Part shown: positions 1-7,367 of the stretch, in pieces
Layout of the letters: each line of letters starts with the position of its first letter
Position numbering within the stretch: position 1 is the stretch's first letter
Assembly: GCA_900756715.1 (NCBI GenBank)
Contig: CAAELC010000153.1
Location: forward strand, 1 to 20,433
Direction of reading: 5' to 3'
DNA length: 20,433 nt
Source of the DNA: an uncultured Oscillospiraceae bacterium
GTDB taxonomy: Bacteria > Bacillota > Clostridia > Oscillospirales > Oscillospiraceae
Made by a program: the position numbers and the translations under genes
Notes under the pieces: model-generated
What the model saw: the letters and a program-made list of their open reading frames with translations, nothing else
Told to the model about the DNA's origin: nothing
The model's database searches: none

Positions 1-931
1 CCCGGGTGGTGTCCACAGGGAAGGTATTGGAGAGCTTCAGACCGAATTCCAGGCCGCACTTGTCGGCCAGAGCCTGCAGGCGCTCAAACATAGGCACAGC
101 GTCCGCCCACTGGAGGTCCTCCCGGAAGTGGTGGTCGTCAAACACGATATAGTCATAGCCCATGCCGTCCAGAATAGTCCGGGCGGTCTCATAGCCCAGG
201 ATGGTGGGGTTGCACTTCACGAAGGTGTGCAGGTGCTTTTCGGAAATGAGGTAGGAGGCGATGCGCTCAATCTCGTCAGGGGGACAGCCATGCAGAGTAG
301 ACACGGTGACACTGCGGGACACACAGGGGGGGATGGCGTCGATGAAGTCGCTCTCCTGGGGGAACAGCTCCTTGAGAACCGCCTTGCACTCCCCGAAAAT
401 GGCGGTCTTGTTGGCGTCCATCATACCGTTGAGGTAAGTGTCCACCTTCTCCCCCCTGATACCCTCCAGATCATAGCCCACGGACATGTTGAACACGAAG
501 CCATCGGGGTCGCCCAGACCGTAGACCCTGCTGATAACCTTCAGCGCGCACCATGCCTTGATATACTCGTCCATGGCCTGAGGCACGGTAAGCTCCGTGG
601 ACCACTCCTGGTTGTAGCCCTCATCGTTGGCCAGAATGCAGGGGCGGGGCACACAGGCGGCCAGATCAGCACCGTCCATCTTCTGCACGGTTTTCACCTC
701 AAAGAAGCGGGCCCCAGCGAAGTAGGCGGCGATGATGTTCTGGGCCAGCTGGCTGTTGGGACCGGCAGCGGGACCGAAGGGAGTCTCAATACGCTCGCCG
801 AAGATGGGCAGGCTCTTACCGGCAGCCTTGTAGGCCTTGTGAACGCCGAAAATTTCGCCGCTCATGGCATACTCGGTGGTGACCCAGTTCATCAGGGATT
901 TAAAAGGAATGGGATACATTTTCTCAGACAT
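1..931 (-). CDS. ygfK: YgfK-type putative oxidoreductase (selenate reductase-like subunit), N-terminal part
   Basis: Read on the minus strand, the frame opens at ATG 929-931 behind AAGGAG and stays open to the window edge, giving about 310 residues. The protein begins MSEKMYPIPFKSLMNWV. It carries family-typical stretches: TPFGPAAGPNSQLAQNI near residue 50, FFEVKTVQ near 75, FNMSVGYDLEGI near 150, and STLHGCPPDEIE near 210. These match the dihydroorotate/dihydropyrimidine dehydrogenase-like TIM-barrel start of YgfK, a protein usually around 1000 residues long with later flavin and Fe-S domains that lie outside this window. It was named a putative selenate reductase subunit, but its genomic partners point to anaerobic purine or urate catabolism, probably as a redox step; the exact reaction is not established. 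It follows ssnA after 35 bp with no promoter visible between them, so the two are probably one transcript. Identification is firm and function is inferred. The stop codon is not seen. Confidence 0.9.
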   Translation of the reverse strand, partial: MSEKMYPIPFKSLMNWVTTEYAMSGEIFGVHKAYKAAGKSLPIFGERIETPFGPAAGPNSQLAQNIIAAYFAGARFFEVKTVQKMDGADLAACVPRPCILANDEGYNQEWSTELTVPQAMDEYIKAWCALKVISRVYGLGDPDGFVFNMSVGYDLEGIRGEKVDTYLNGMMDANKTAIFGECKAVLKELFPQESDFIDAIPPCVSRSVTVSTLHGCPPDEIERIASYLISEKHLHTFVKCNPTILGYETARTILDGMGYDYIVFDDHHFREDLQWADAVPMFERLQALADKCGLEFGLKLSNTFPVDTTR

Positions 932-966
932 ATTCGTTCTCCTTATTCAGCAGTAAAACCAACGCA

Positions 967-2310
967 TCAATACACCCGGTTATTCAGGCTGCCCCACAGC
1001 TTCTTGGCGGCCTCCAGGATATGAGCATTCTCGGCCTCCTCATCGATACCCACCAGCACGCGATCCTGCATAAGGACCTTGCCGTTTGCGATGGTGGTCT
1101 GGCACTGGCGGCCGGTCATGCCGAAGATCATGTGGCCGTCGATATTCTCATCGGAGAAGGGGGTGAAGGGCTTGTAGTCCATCACGATGATGTCGGCGGC
1201 GGCGCCGGCCTTCAGCACGCCCAGGGTGTCGGAGAAATACTTCTCACCGATCTTGGCGTTGTTCTTAAAGAGCATATCCGTGACCTCGCACCAACCCACA
1301 TTGGGCAGGCAGTTCTGGCTGCGCTGGGAGCACAGGGCCACCTTAATGGACTCAAGCATATCGTTGGTATAGGCGTCGGTGCCCATGCCCAGCAGGATGC
1401 CCCGCTTATAAAGCTGAATCACCGGGCAGATACCGATGGCGTTGCCCATGTTGCTCTCAGGATTATTGACCACCATGGTGCCGGTTTCCTTGATGATTTC
1501 CATCTCAGCGGTGTTCACATGGATGCAGTGGCCCAGAATGGTCTTGGGGCCCAGAATGCCGTGATCCTGCAAACGCTGTACCGGGCGGCGGCCGTAATTC
1601 TGCAGGGAGTCGTACACATCGTTCATGCCCTCGGAGACATGGATGTGGTAGCCGGTGCGGCCGTTGTTGGCGGCCACCATGCGGTCAAAGGTCTTGTCAC
1701 TGATGGTGAACAGGGCGTGGCCGCCGAACATGGCTGCCAGCATGGGGTCCTTGTTCTTCTCGCACTCAGTGATGAAGTCGGCGTTTTCCTGAATGGCCTG
1801 CAGGCACTTTTCCTCGCCGTCGCGGTCAGACACTTCATAGCATAGGCAGGAGCGCAGGCCCAGACGCTTAGACTCCTCGGCAATGGTGTGCAGCGTGCCG
1901 GGAATCTCGCCATAGGAAGCGTGGTGGTCAAAAATGGTGGTGACGCCCTGCTTGATGGAGTCGATGTACAGGGCGGTGGCGCTGGCGCGGGTGCCGTCCA
2001 TCATCAGCTTGCGGTCAATGGCCCACCAGGTGCCGTCCAGCACCTCATAGAAATTGGTAGGATTGTTGCCCACGATGCTCAGGCCGCGGGCCAGAGCGGA
2101 GTAGATGTGGGTGTGGGCGTTGATGAGGGCGGGCATGATGACGCCGCCCTTGGCGTCAATAATTTCGGCGTCGGCGTACTTGGCGCGCAGAGCAGACTCC
2201 TCGCCCACTTCCACGATCTTGCTGCTCTCGTAAGCCACGGCGCCATGCTCGTAATAGCCCTTGCCGTCCGGGTCACGGGTGATGAGTCTGCCATTTGTGA
2301 CTAAATACAT
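967..2310 (-). CDS. ssnA: SsnA-type putative aminohydrolase (amidohydrolase superfamily)
   Basis: A 447-residue metal-dependent hydrolase of the cytosine deaminase/chlorohydrolase type, close to the roughly 440 residues usual for SsnA. Visible metal-site motifs are NAHTH (His66, His68), HVSE (His224, Glu227), LGHCIHV (His261 or His264) and GTDA (Asp312). The N- and C-terminal ends form the composite beta domain usual in this superfamily. The start at 2310 is chosen because AAAGGAGGA lies just upstream; the frame stays open further upstream, but that stretch falls in the structured leader and has no ribosome site. SsnA is repeatedly found with ygfK, ygeW/X/Y, hydantoinase and xanthine dehydrogenase genes in anaerobic purine degradation clusters, where it probably deaminates or opens a purine-derived intermediate. 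That substrate is inference. Here it is the first gene of the ssnA-ygfK transcript. Confidence 0.92.
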   Translation of the reverse strand: MYLVTNGRLITRDPDGKGYYEHGAVAYESSKIVEVGEESALRAKYADAEIIDAKGGVIMPALINAHTHIYSALARGLSIVGNNPTNFYEVLDGTWWAIDRKLMMDGTRASATALYIDSIKQGVTTIFDHHASYGEIPGTLHTIAEESKRLGLRSCLCYEVSDRDGEEKCLQAIQENADFITECEKNKDPMLAAMFGGHALFTISDKTFDRMVAANNGRTGYHIHVSEGMNDVYDSLQNYGRRPVQRLQDHGILGPKTILGHCIHVNTAEMEIIKETGTMVVNNPESNMGNAIGICPVIQLYKRGILLGMGTDAYTNDMLESIKVALCSQRSQNCLPNVGWCEVTDMLFKNNAKIGEKYFSDTLGVLKAGAAADIIVMDYKPFTPFSDENIDGHMIFGMTGRQCQTTIANGKVLMQDRVLVGIDEEAENAHILEAAKKLWGSLNNRVY

Positions 2311-2350
2311 GAAAAAATCCTCCTTTGTTTTGATCCTTTCAAGATACACC

Positions 2351-2429
2351 CTATCACTCGGTGATAACAAAAAATGTTCCAAACCCACGGATGGGGTCTG
2401 AAACACTCAAGCACATCGCCGAGTGATAG
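2351..2429 (-). promoter_or_regulatory. Nested hairpin in the ssnA 5' leader
   Basis: Two nested inverted repeats lie between the candidate ssnA promoter and its ribosome site. The outer arms are 2351-2365 and 2415-2429: 15 positions, one of which is C-A on the ssnA transcript strand and G-T on the other strand. The inner arms are 2375-2386 and 2394-2405 around a 7-base loop. On the ssnA transcript strand the inner stem forms 12 consecutive pairs including two G-U, whereas the opposite strand would have two mismatches, which favours a role in the ssnA RNA. No U-run follows, so it is not a plain terminator. It resembles no riboswitch class I can name with confidence. A miniature mobile element is an alternative. 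The rest of the 316-bp gap holds a promoter, a small GTGC-GCAC hairpin (2442-2454) and the upstream gene's terminator. Confidence 0.6.
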
Positions 2430-2485
2430 TTGCAGCCCGTGCGCGAAGCACTTCCTTACAGCTACCATCTTGGATTGTTGTATAT

Positions 2486-2514
2486 ATTTTACACGAATTA
2501 TTTCTGAAACGCAA
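2486..2514 (-). promoter_or_regulatory. Candidate sigma-A promoter for ssnA-ygfK
   Basis: On the minus strand, TTGCGT (2509-2514) and TAAAAT (2486-2491) are separated by 17 bp. The surroundings are AT-rich in an otherwise GC-rich region. Transcription would start near 2479 and give a leader of about 170 bases containing the nested hairpin. The -35 match is moderate. Confidence 0.45.
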
Positions 2515-2589
2515 CAGAAAAATGTGCGAAATGGCAGTTTTTTCAGTTCCCTATGCATACCGCCCTCACGCACAGCAGGAGAGGCACAT

Positions 2590-2620
2590 AAAAGCGCCGC
2601 CCCTCATGCTGGGGCGGCGC
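2590..2620 (-). terminator. Rho-independent terminator after the Na+/phosphate cotransporter
   Basis: A perfect 10-bp GC-only stem (2594-2603 with 2611-2620) and a 7-base loop are followed on the minus strand by TTTT. It begins a few bases past the cotransporter stop codon and separates that transcript from ssnA. Confidence 0.9.
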
Positions 2621-2626
2621 GGTCTG

Positions 2627-4384
2627 TCACAGGGCAAAGGTCTTCTTGTATTCCTCATAATACCGTGAAAATGCCTCATCCTTCATCTCCCGCAGGCTCA
2701 TAACATATTCATGCGTGTCGAAGGAATCGGAGTCCACCTCAATCACAGCCAGCGCAATATTGGAGCAGTGATCGGCTACCCGCTCGAAATTAGTCAGCAG
2801 GTCATTAAACACAAACCCCTGATGCAGCGTGCAGGCCCCCTGCTGCAGGCGGTCGATATGATGGCTTTTCATTTCATCGCACAGCCCGTCCACCAGTTCT
2901 TCCAGCGGCTCCACCCGGTGGGCCTGATCCACATCGCCTGTGATAAAGGTATCCACCGCCAGGCGGAGAATTTCCCGGATAGAACTTTCCAGTACGGAAA
3001 GTTCGTGCTTGGCCTCCTCAGAGAAGACGATTTGCTTGCGGCTGATCTCCTGCGCGCACTCGGCAATATTCAGGGCGTGGTCGCCGATGCGTTCGAAGTC
3101 AGAGATGGTATGCAGATATTTGGCCACCTCCTCACTTTGGCGGGTGGTCAGATCTTTTGTCGTAATTTTCATCAGATAGGTGCCAAGCTTGTCCTCAAAG
3201 CGGTCTACAGCATCCTCCAGCTCGGCAACGGAGGAAAACCCCTTTTCCGAATAGTCCGCCAGCAAATCCATGGCAGCCAGCAGATTCTGGCGGGCAGTGC
3301 GGGCCATGGCATCGGTAACCTGATGGCTCTGCTCAATAGCAAGGGCCGGATGCTGCAAAAAGCGTTCCTCCAGCCGGTCCATCTCCCGCTGGCCGGGAGC
3401 AGGCTCGCCCCGCTGCGGAAAGATGGTACAGACCAGCTTCTCCAGCAGGCCGATGAAGGGCGTCAGCACAATCACCGTGCCCAGTCGGAACAGGGTGTTC
3501 ATCAATGCAATGGATACGGTAGTCATTGGCATGTCCAGAAAGTCAAAGTGAACCATGGCATTGGCTCCGTAAAAAAGCACAGCCCAGATCAGGGCGCCCA
3601 GCACATCAATCAGCAGATAGACAAAGGCCGTCCGCTTTCCGTTCAGATTTGCACCAAGCGCGCTGAGCAGCACCGGAACCGCTGCACCAATGGCAATTCC
3701 CATGATGATGGGCAGAGAAACCCCGAAAGACACTGCCCCGGTAACGGCCAGCGCCTGCAAAATGCCGACAGCCGCCGAGGCGCTCTGCAGGATACTTGTA
3801 ATCGCCGCGCCCACCAGAATCCCCAGCACAGGATTTGAAAAGCTGGTCAGCACGCGGATAAACTCCTCGCTCTCCTTCAGCGGGGCCACGGCGCCGCTCA
3901 TGGAAGACATGCCGAACATCAGCACGGCAAATCCCATCAGGATGTTTCCCACATGGACAGAGGACTGCTTCTTCCCCGCCATCCGGATAACAATGCCCAC
4001 AATGGCAATAATGCCGGTAAGGGTAGAGGTGCTTAAAAGCTCCACCCAGCCGCTGCCGCCGGACAGATCCGACAGACAGAGAATCCAGCCGGTGATGCTG
4101 GTGCCGAGAATGGCTCCCATGACAATGCCGATGGCCTGCTTGACCTTCATCATGCCGGAATTAACAAACCCCACCACCATCACAGATGTGGCCGAGGACG
4201 ACTGTATCACCGCCGTGACGCCGGTACCAAGCAGCACCCCCTTCAGCGGTGTGCTGCTCAGCTTATACAGCACCAGTTCCAGCCGGTTGCCGGCCACTTT
4301 TTTCAGGCCGTCCCCCATCAGGCTCATGCCAAACAGGAACAGCGCAACGCCGCCCAGCAGGCTGATAATATCAGATAGACCCAT
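2627..4384 (-). CDS. Na+/phosphate cotransporter with C-terminal PhoU domain (NptA/YjbB type)
   Basis: A 585-residue inner-membrane protein. Residues 1-320 hold about eight hydrophobic segments with the two inverted Na/Pi cotransporter repeats, marked by VIQSSSATSV (around 59-68) and ILQSASAAVG (around 199-208). Residues 340-575 are hydrophilic, helical and PhoU-like, for example KYLHTISDFERIGDHALNIAE and LLTNFERVADHCSNIALAVI. The family imports or exports phosphate with sodium, and the PhoU part probably couples activity to phosphate state. The start at 4384 has GGGAG about 11 bp upstream and begins the expected MGLSDIISLLGG amphipathic N-terminus. The gene is divergent from a PhoB/PhoR-type pair and has its own terminator, so it is likely a single-gene target of that system. 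Family assignment is firm; transport direction cannot be read from the sequence. Confidence 0.93.
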   Translation of the reverse strand: MGLSDIISLLGGVALFLFGMSLMGDGLKKVAGNRLELVLYKLSSTPLKGVLLGTGVTAVIQSSSATSVMVVGFVNSGMMKVKQAIGIVMGAILGTSITGWILCLSDLSGGSGWVELLSTSTLTGIIAIVGIVIRMAGKKQSSVHVGNILMGFAVLMFGMSSMSGAVAPLKESEEFIRVLTSFSNPVLGILVGAAITSILQSASAAVGILQALAVTGAVSFGVSLPIIMGIAIGAAVPVLLSALGANLNGKRTAFVYLLIDVLGALIWAVLFYGANAMVHFDFLDMPMTTVSIALMNTLFRLGTVIVLTPFIGLLEKLVCTIFPQRGEPAPGQREMDRLEERFLQHPALAIEQSHQVTDAMARTARQNLLAAMDLLADYSEKGFSSVAELEDAVDRFEDKLGTYLMKITTKDLTTRQSEEVAKYLHTISDFERIGDHALNIAECAQEISRKQIVFSEEAKHELSVLESSIREILRLAVDTFITGDVDQAHRVEPLEELVDGLCDEMKSHHIDRLQQGACTLHQGFVFNDLLTNFERVADHCSNIALAVIEVDSDSFDTHEYVMSLREMKDEAFSRYYEEYKKTFAL

Positions 4385-4462
4385 ATTACTTTAATCTCCC
4401 GTTCCCTATATTCTTCCCTTTTTCATTTGTAAACATTTTCCTTGCTCAGTTTACTAATGTAT

Positions 4463-4491
4463 AGTATAGCGTTAAATGAAAGGAATGTCGA
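4463..4491 (-). promoter_or_regulatory. Candidate promoter of the Na+/phosphate cotransporter gene
   Basis: On the minus strand, TCGACA (4486-4491) and TATACT (4463-4468) are spaced by exactly 17 bp. The spacer contains a TTTAAC element resembling the repeats found next door, so a Pho-type regulator could touch this promoter. Confidence 0.6.
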
Positions 4492-4497
4492 CAGGAA

Positions 4498-4601
4498 TCT
4501 AACATATTGATGCTGAAAATTTAACAGAATCCTTGTTTAATTTTGACCGATTCGCTATAATTTAACATGGATTTCACAATACGGCGGTTTTGCATTTAAC
4601 A
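4498..4601 (+). promoter_or_regulatory. Cluster of TTAACA-type repeats, candidate Pho boxes
   Basis: Four TTAACA-like hexamers lie in one orientation between the divergent cotransporter and phoB-like genes: CTAACA at 4499-4504 and TTAACA at 4521-4526, 4562-4567 and 4596-4601. The first two are 22 bp apart (two helical turns). Weaker hexamers continue the 11-bp phase at 4532 (CTTGTT) and 4543 (TTGACC). The Bacillus-type PhoP site is a direct repeat of TTAACA-like hexamers with an 11-bp period, so this is a plausible site for the adjacent regulator. The last two copies do not keep the period. Binding is inference. Confidence 0.5.
4533..4561 (+). promoter_or_regulatory. Candidate promoter of the phoB-phoR operon
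   Basis: TTGTTT (4533-4538) and a perfect TATAAT (4556-4561) are 17 bp apart. The promoter sits inside the TTAACA repeat cluster, as expected for an autoregulated response regulator operon. It would give a leader of about 85 bases. Confidence 0.55.
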
Positions 4602-4652
4602 TGTTCCCGGTAAAATAAAGCCATAAAGGCCGAAAAGGAGGACGAGAAGACC

Positions 4653-5330
4653 ATGATTTATCTTTTGGAGGATGATGACAGCATCCGCAAGCTGGTAGCC
4701 TATGCACTGGAAAGTCAGGGCATGGAAGCACAGGGTTTTGCCGCGCCGGGAGAATTCTGGAAGGCTATGAACGACAATACGCCGGAGCTGGTGCTGCTGG
4801 ATGTGATGCTGCCGGAGGAGGATGGCTTCTCAATTCTTAAAAAGCTGCGTGCGGCCACCGCAACAGCCAGACTGCCGGTCATCATGCTGACGGCGAAGAC
4901 GGCGGAATATGACCGGGTGATGGGTCTGGACGGCGGTGCAGACGACTATGTGACAAAGCCTTTCGGCGTGATGGAGCTGCTGGCCCGCATCCGGGCAGTG
5001 CTGCGGCGGACAACGCAGAGGACGGAAACAGCACAGTGGCAGGTAGGGCCGCTGTATGTGTGTCCGGCCCGGCGGCAGGTTCAGGTAAACGGCAAGGAGG
5101 TAGCGCTGACCTACAAGGAATTTGAGATATTGACGCTGCTGCTGGAGCAAAAAGGCCGCGTATTGACCCGTGATGTGCTGATGGATCGGGTATGGGGTCT
5201 GGAAGCAGAGCGGGAAAACCGGACACTGGATGTACACATCCGCACCCTGCGGATGAAGCTGGGCGAGGCCGGAAGCCTGATTGTGACGGTGCGGGGCGTC
5301 GGATATAAGCTGGAGGACGCGCAGGCATGA
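4653..5330 (+). CDS. phoB: OmpR-family response regulator, PhoB/PhoP type
   Basis: A 225-residue regulator. The receiver domain (about 1-117) has the acidic pocket at Glu6-Asp9, the phosphoacceptor Asp50 in LLDVMLP, Thr80 and Lys102 in VTKPF. The winged-helix DNA-binding domain (about 130-222) shows LTYKEFEILTLLLEQKGRVL and the wing TVRGVGYKLE. AGGAGG lies 11 bp upstream of the start. Its stop codon overlaps the kinase start as ATGA, so translation is coupled. The gene faces away from a Na+/phosphate cotransporter across a region of TTAACA repeats, which is why I place it in the phosphate-responsive group. The OmpR family is certain and the Pho assignment is inferred from context. It could instead sense another envelope signal. 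Confidence 0.85.
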   Translation: MIYLLEDDDSIRKLVAYALESQGMEAQGFAAPGEFWKAMNDNTPELVLLDVMLPEEDGFSILKKLRAATATARLPVIMLTAKTAEYDRVMGLDGGADDYVTKPFGVMELLARIRAVLRRTTQRTETAQWQVGPLYVCPARRQVQVNGKEVALTYKEFEILTLLLEQKGRVLTRDVLMDRVWGLEAERENRTLDVHIRTLRMKLGEAGSLIVTVRGVGYKLEDAQA

Positions 5331-6931
5331 CAGGAAAGATATTTCGCAGCACGCTGCTGGTGGTGCTGGCAGTGCTTTGCATCAGCGGCGGGTTGTTTTC
5401 AGGGCTTTTATACCGATACTATGAGGAGCAATCCTTTGAGCTTCTGTCGCAGGAGGCGCGGCAGCTTTCCCAGAGTATGGAATACACAGACCTTTCTAAC
5501 CTCCGCACTGCCGACCGGGTCACGCTGATTGGACAGGACGGCACGGTGTTGTATGACAGCGCGGCAGAGACCGGGCAGATGGACAACCACCTGAGCCGGC
5601 AGGAGGTGGCACAGGCGCTGGCAAACGGCAGTGGGCAGAGCAGCCACTATTCCACCACCATGCTGCAGAAAAATCTGTATTATGCCCTGCGCCTCTCCAA
5701 CGGGCAGGTGCTGCGGCTGAGCCGGGTGCAAAGCAGTCTGGGTGCCATGCTGCTGGGCATGCTGTGGCCCATTGTGCTGACGGCAGCCGTGCTGCTGGGC
5801 GCGGCTGCACTGCTGTCGCTGCGGCTGGCCCGACAGATCACAAGCCCCATCAACGCCATCTCGCTGGATGACCCACAGGATTGCTATCCGGAGCTTGCGC
5901 CGCTGACCGGTCGCCTGAGGCAGCAGAATGTAACCATCCGCCAGCAGATGGACGAGCTGAGCCGCCGGATGCGGGAATTTTCCGCCATTACGGAGAACAT
6001 GAGCGAGGGCATGCTGCTGGTAGATGGGCATGGGTGTGTTCTGTCGGAAAATCACAGCGCGGCACAGCTGATGCCGCAGGCCCTGCGGCAGAAAACAGGC
6101 GCACTGTCAGAGGCAGTGCAGGAGGCTCTGGCCGGAAGACGGTGCGAGCGCCTTATAACTCAGGGTGACCGCTCCCTCTCGGTGATGGCAAATCCGGTGA
6201 CAGCCGAGGGGCAGGTGGCCGGCGCGGTGGCGCTGATTCTGGATGTGACGGAGCGGGAGCAGCGGGAGCAGCTGCGAAGGGAATTTTCCGCCAATGTATC
6301 CCACGAGCTGAAAACGCCGCTGACATCCATTTCCGGTTTTGCCGAATTGATGCAGCAGGGGTTGGTGCCGCCGGAGAAGATGAAGGAATTCAGCGGGGAT
6401 ATTCTGCGCGAATCCAACCGGCTGATCGGGCTGGTAGAGGATATAATCAACCTCTCCCGTCTGGATGAAGGCGGAGGCGGCATAGACTGGGAGCAGGTGG
6501 ATCTGTACGCCCTGTGCCGTGATGTGATCAGCCGGCTTGCCCCGGCGGCGGAGAAAAAAGGCGTGACCGTAACGCTGAGCGGCGAGGTGCAGATGCTGCG
6601 GGGCGTGTGGCAGGTGCTGCAGGAGATGGTATATAATCTGTGCGACAACGCCATCAAATATAACCGGGAGGGCGGGCTCGTAACCGTGACGGTGTCCTGC
6701 AGGGACGGCAGGCCGGTGCTGACGGTAGCCGACACGGGAATCGGCATTCCCTATGAGCATCAGAGCCGGGTTTTTGAGCGGTTTTACCGGGTGGATAAAA
6801 GCCATAGCCGCGCCATCGGCGGCACAGGTCTGGGCCTGAGCATCGTCAAGCACGGGGCCGCTCTGCACAACGCGGTGATTGATCTGGAAAGCACCCCGGG
6901 TCTGGGGACCACTATCACCGTTCGGTTCTGA
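5327..6931 (+). CDS. phoR: Membrane sensor histidine kinase, PhoR type
   Basis: A 534-residue kinase. Membrane segments lie at about 8-28 and 141-165 and flank an extracytoplasmic region of about 110 residues. A short HAMP-like linker with a coiled coil (about 168-217) follows, then a PAS domain (about 218-310). The HisKA domain has phospho-acceptor His326 in SHELKTPL. The ATPase domain has its N box near NLCDNAIKYN (437-446), DTGIGIP (469-475) and GGTGLGLSIV (498-507). The TM-sensor-TM-HAMP-PAS-kinase order matches Gram-positive PhoR. It overlaps the regulator by 4 bp and ends just before a strong terminator, forming a two-gene operon. Kinase function is certain. Phosphate as the signal is inferred from the neighbouring cotransporter and repeats. 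Confidence 0.9.
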   Translation: MTGKIFRSTLLVVLAVLCISGGLFSGLLYRYYEEQSFELLSQEARQLSQSMEYTDLSNLRTADRVTLIGQDGTVLYDSAAETGQMDNHLSRQEVAQALANGSGQSSHYSTTMLQKNLYYALRLSNGQVLRLSRVQSSLGAMLLGMLWPIVLTAAVLLGAAALLSLRLARQITSPINAISLDDPQDCYPELAPLTGRLRQQNVTIRQQMDELSRRMREFSAITENMSEGMLLVDGHGCVLSENHSAAQLMPQALRQKTGALSEAVQEALAGRRCERLITQGDRSLSVMANPVTAEGQVAGAVALILDVTEREQREQLRREFSANVSHELKTPLTSISGFAELMQQGLVPPEKMKEFSGDILRESNRLIGLVEDIINLSRLDEGGGGIDWEQVDLYALCRDVISRLAPAAEKKGVTVTLSGEVQMLRGVWQVLQEMVYNLCDNAIKYNREGGLVTVTVSCRDGRPVLTVADTGIGIPYEHQSRVFERFYRVDKSHSRAIGGTGLGLSIVKHGAALHNAVIDLESTPGLGTTITVRF

Positions 6932-6951
6932 GCGCGTAAAACAGATTCGAA

Positions 6952-6990
6952 GGCGGAGAAGCCACTGCGGCTTTTCCGCCTTTTCTTTTC
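6952..6990 (+). terminator. Rho-independent terminator of the phoB-phoR operon
   Basis: A 12-bp stem (6952-6963 with 6969-6980, one G-U) and a 5-base loop are followed by TTTTCTTTTC. It lies 20 bp past the kinase stop. Confidence 0.9.
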
Positions 6991-7041
6991 CTGTCTTTTT
7001 CCGGGTATCCACGGCCGCCTGCATGTCTGCTTATTTTGCTC

Positions 7042-7069
7042 TTGCAATATAAAAATTCTGTGGTATACT
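7042..7069 (+). promoter_or_regulatory. Promoter of the abrB-like operon
   Basis: TTGCAA (7042-7047) and TATACT (7064-7069) are 16 bp apart, with an extended -10 TGG directly before the hexamer. It lies just after the preceding terminator and about 50 bp before the first gene. Confidence 0.7.
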
Positions 7070-7118
7070 GTACTGCGTCATATTTGTATGAATTGTGTGA
7101 TTTTGATGGGGTGAGTCT

Positions 7119-7367
7119 ATGCCACATGGCAAGCATGTCTTAGGGAAATTACAGGGCCGCCGGGTATTCGGCACCGCAAAGGTGGGAGAACGGGGACAGA
7201 TCGTAATCCCCAAGGAGGCCCGCAGTTTTTTTGGCATCCAACCGGGAGATACCCTGTTGATTCTCGGCAGCGACAGCCAGGGGCTGATTGTGTCCAAGCC
7301 GGAGGTGCTGGACCGGGTGGCACAGGAGATTTTAGGAGAATCGGAGGATCAGACAAATGTTGAATGA
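7119..7367 (+). CDS. AbrB/MazE/SpoVT-family DNA-binding protein
   Basis: An 82-residue protein. Residues about 19-60 form the swapped-hairpin AbrB fold, with VGERGQIVIPKEARSFFGI followed by GDTLLIL and GLIVSK. Members bind DNA as dimers or tetramers and act as transition-state regulators or antitoxins. GGGGTGAG precedes the ATG. The end of the gene overlaps the start of the PLP enzyme by 11 bp in another frame, so the two are cotranscribed and probably coupled in translation. No toxin gene is adjacent, so a transcriptional regulator, perhaps of its own operon, is more likely than an antitoxin. The target is unknown. Confidence 0.88.
   Translation: MPHGKHVLGKLQGRRVFGTAKVGERGQIVIPKEARSFFGIQPGDTLLILGSDSQGLIVSKPEVLDRVAQEILGESEDQTNVE

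Noticed and set aside
128..1845. Long plus-strand frames opposite ygfK and ssnA
   Set aside because: They are rich in Gly, His and Val with no family motifs, while the minus strand encodes clear YgfK and SsnA proteins with ribosome sites.
2311..2406. Extended N-terminus of SsnA
   Set aside because: It would translate the leader hairpin, has no ribosome site, and the family starts at MYLVTNGRLITRD behind AAAGGAGGA.
7119..7367. AbrB-like protein as the antitoxin of a toxin-antitoxin pair
   Set aside because: The adjacent downstream gene is a PLP enzyme, not a small toxin, and the upstream gene is separated by a terminator and promoter.
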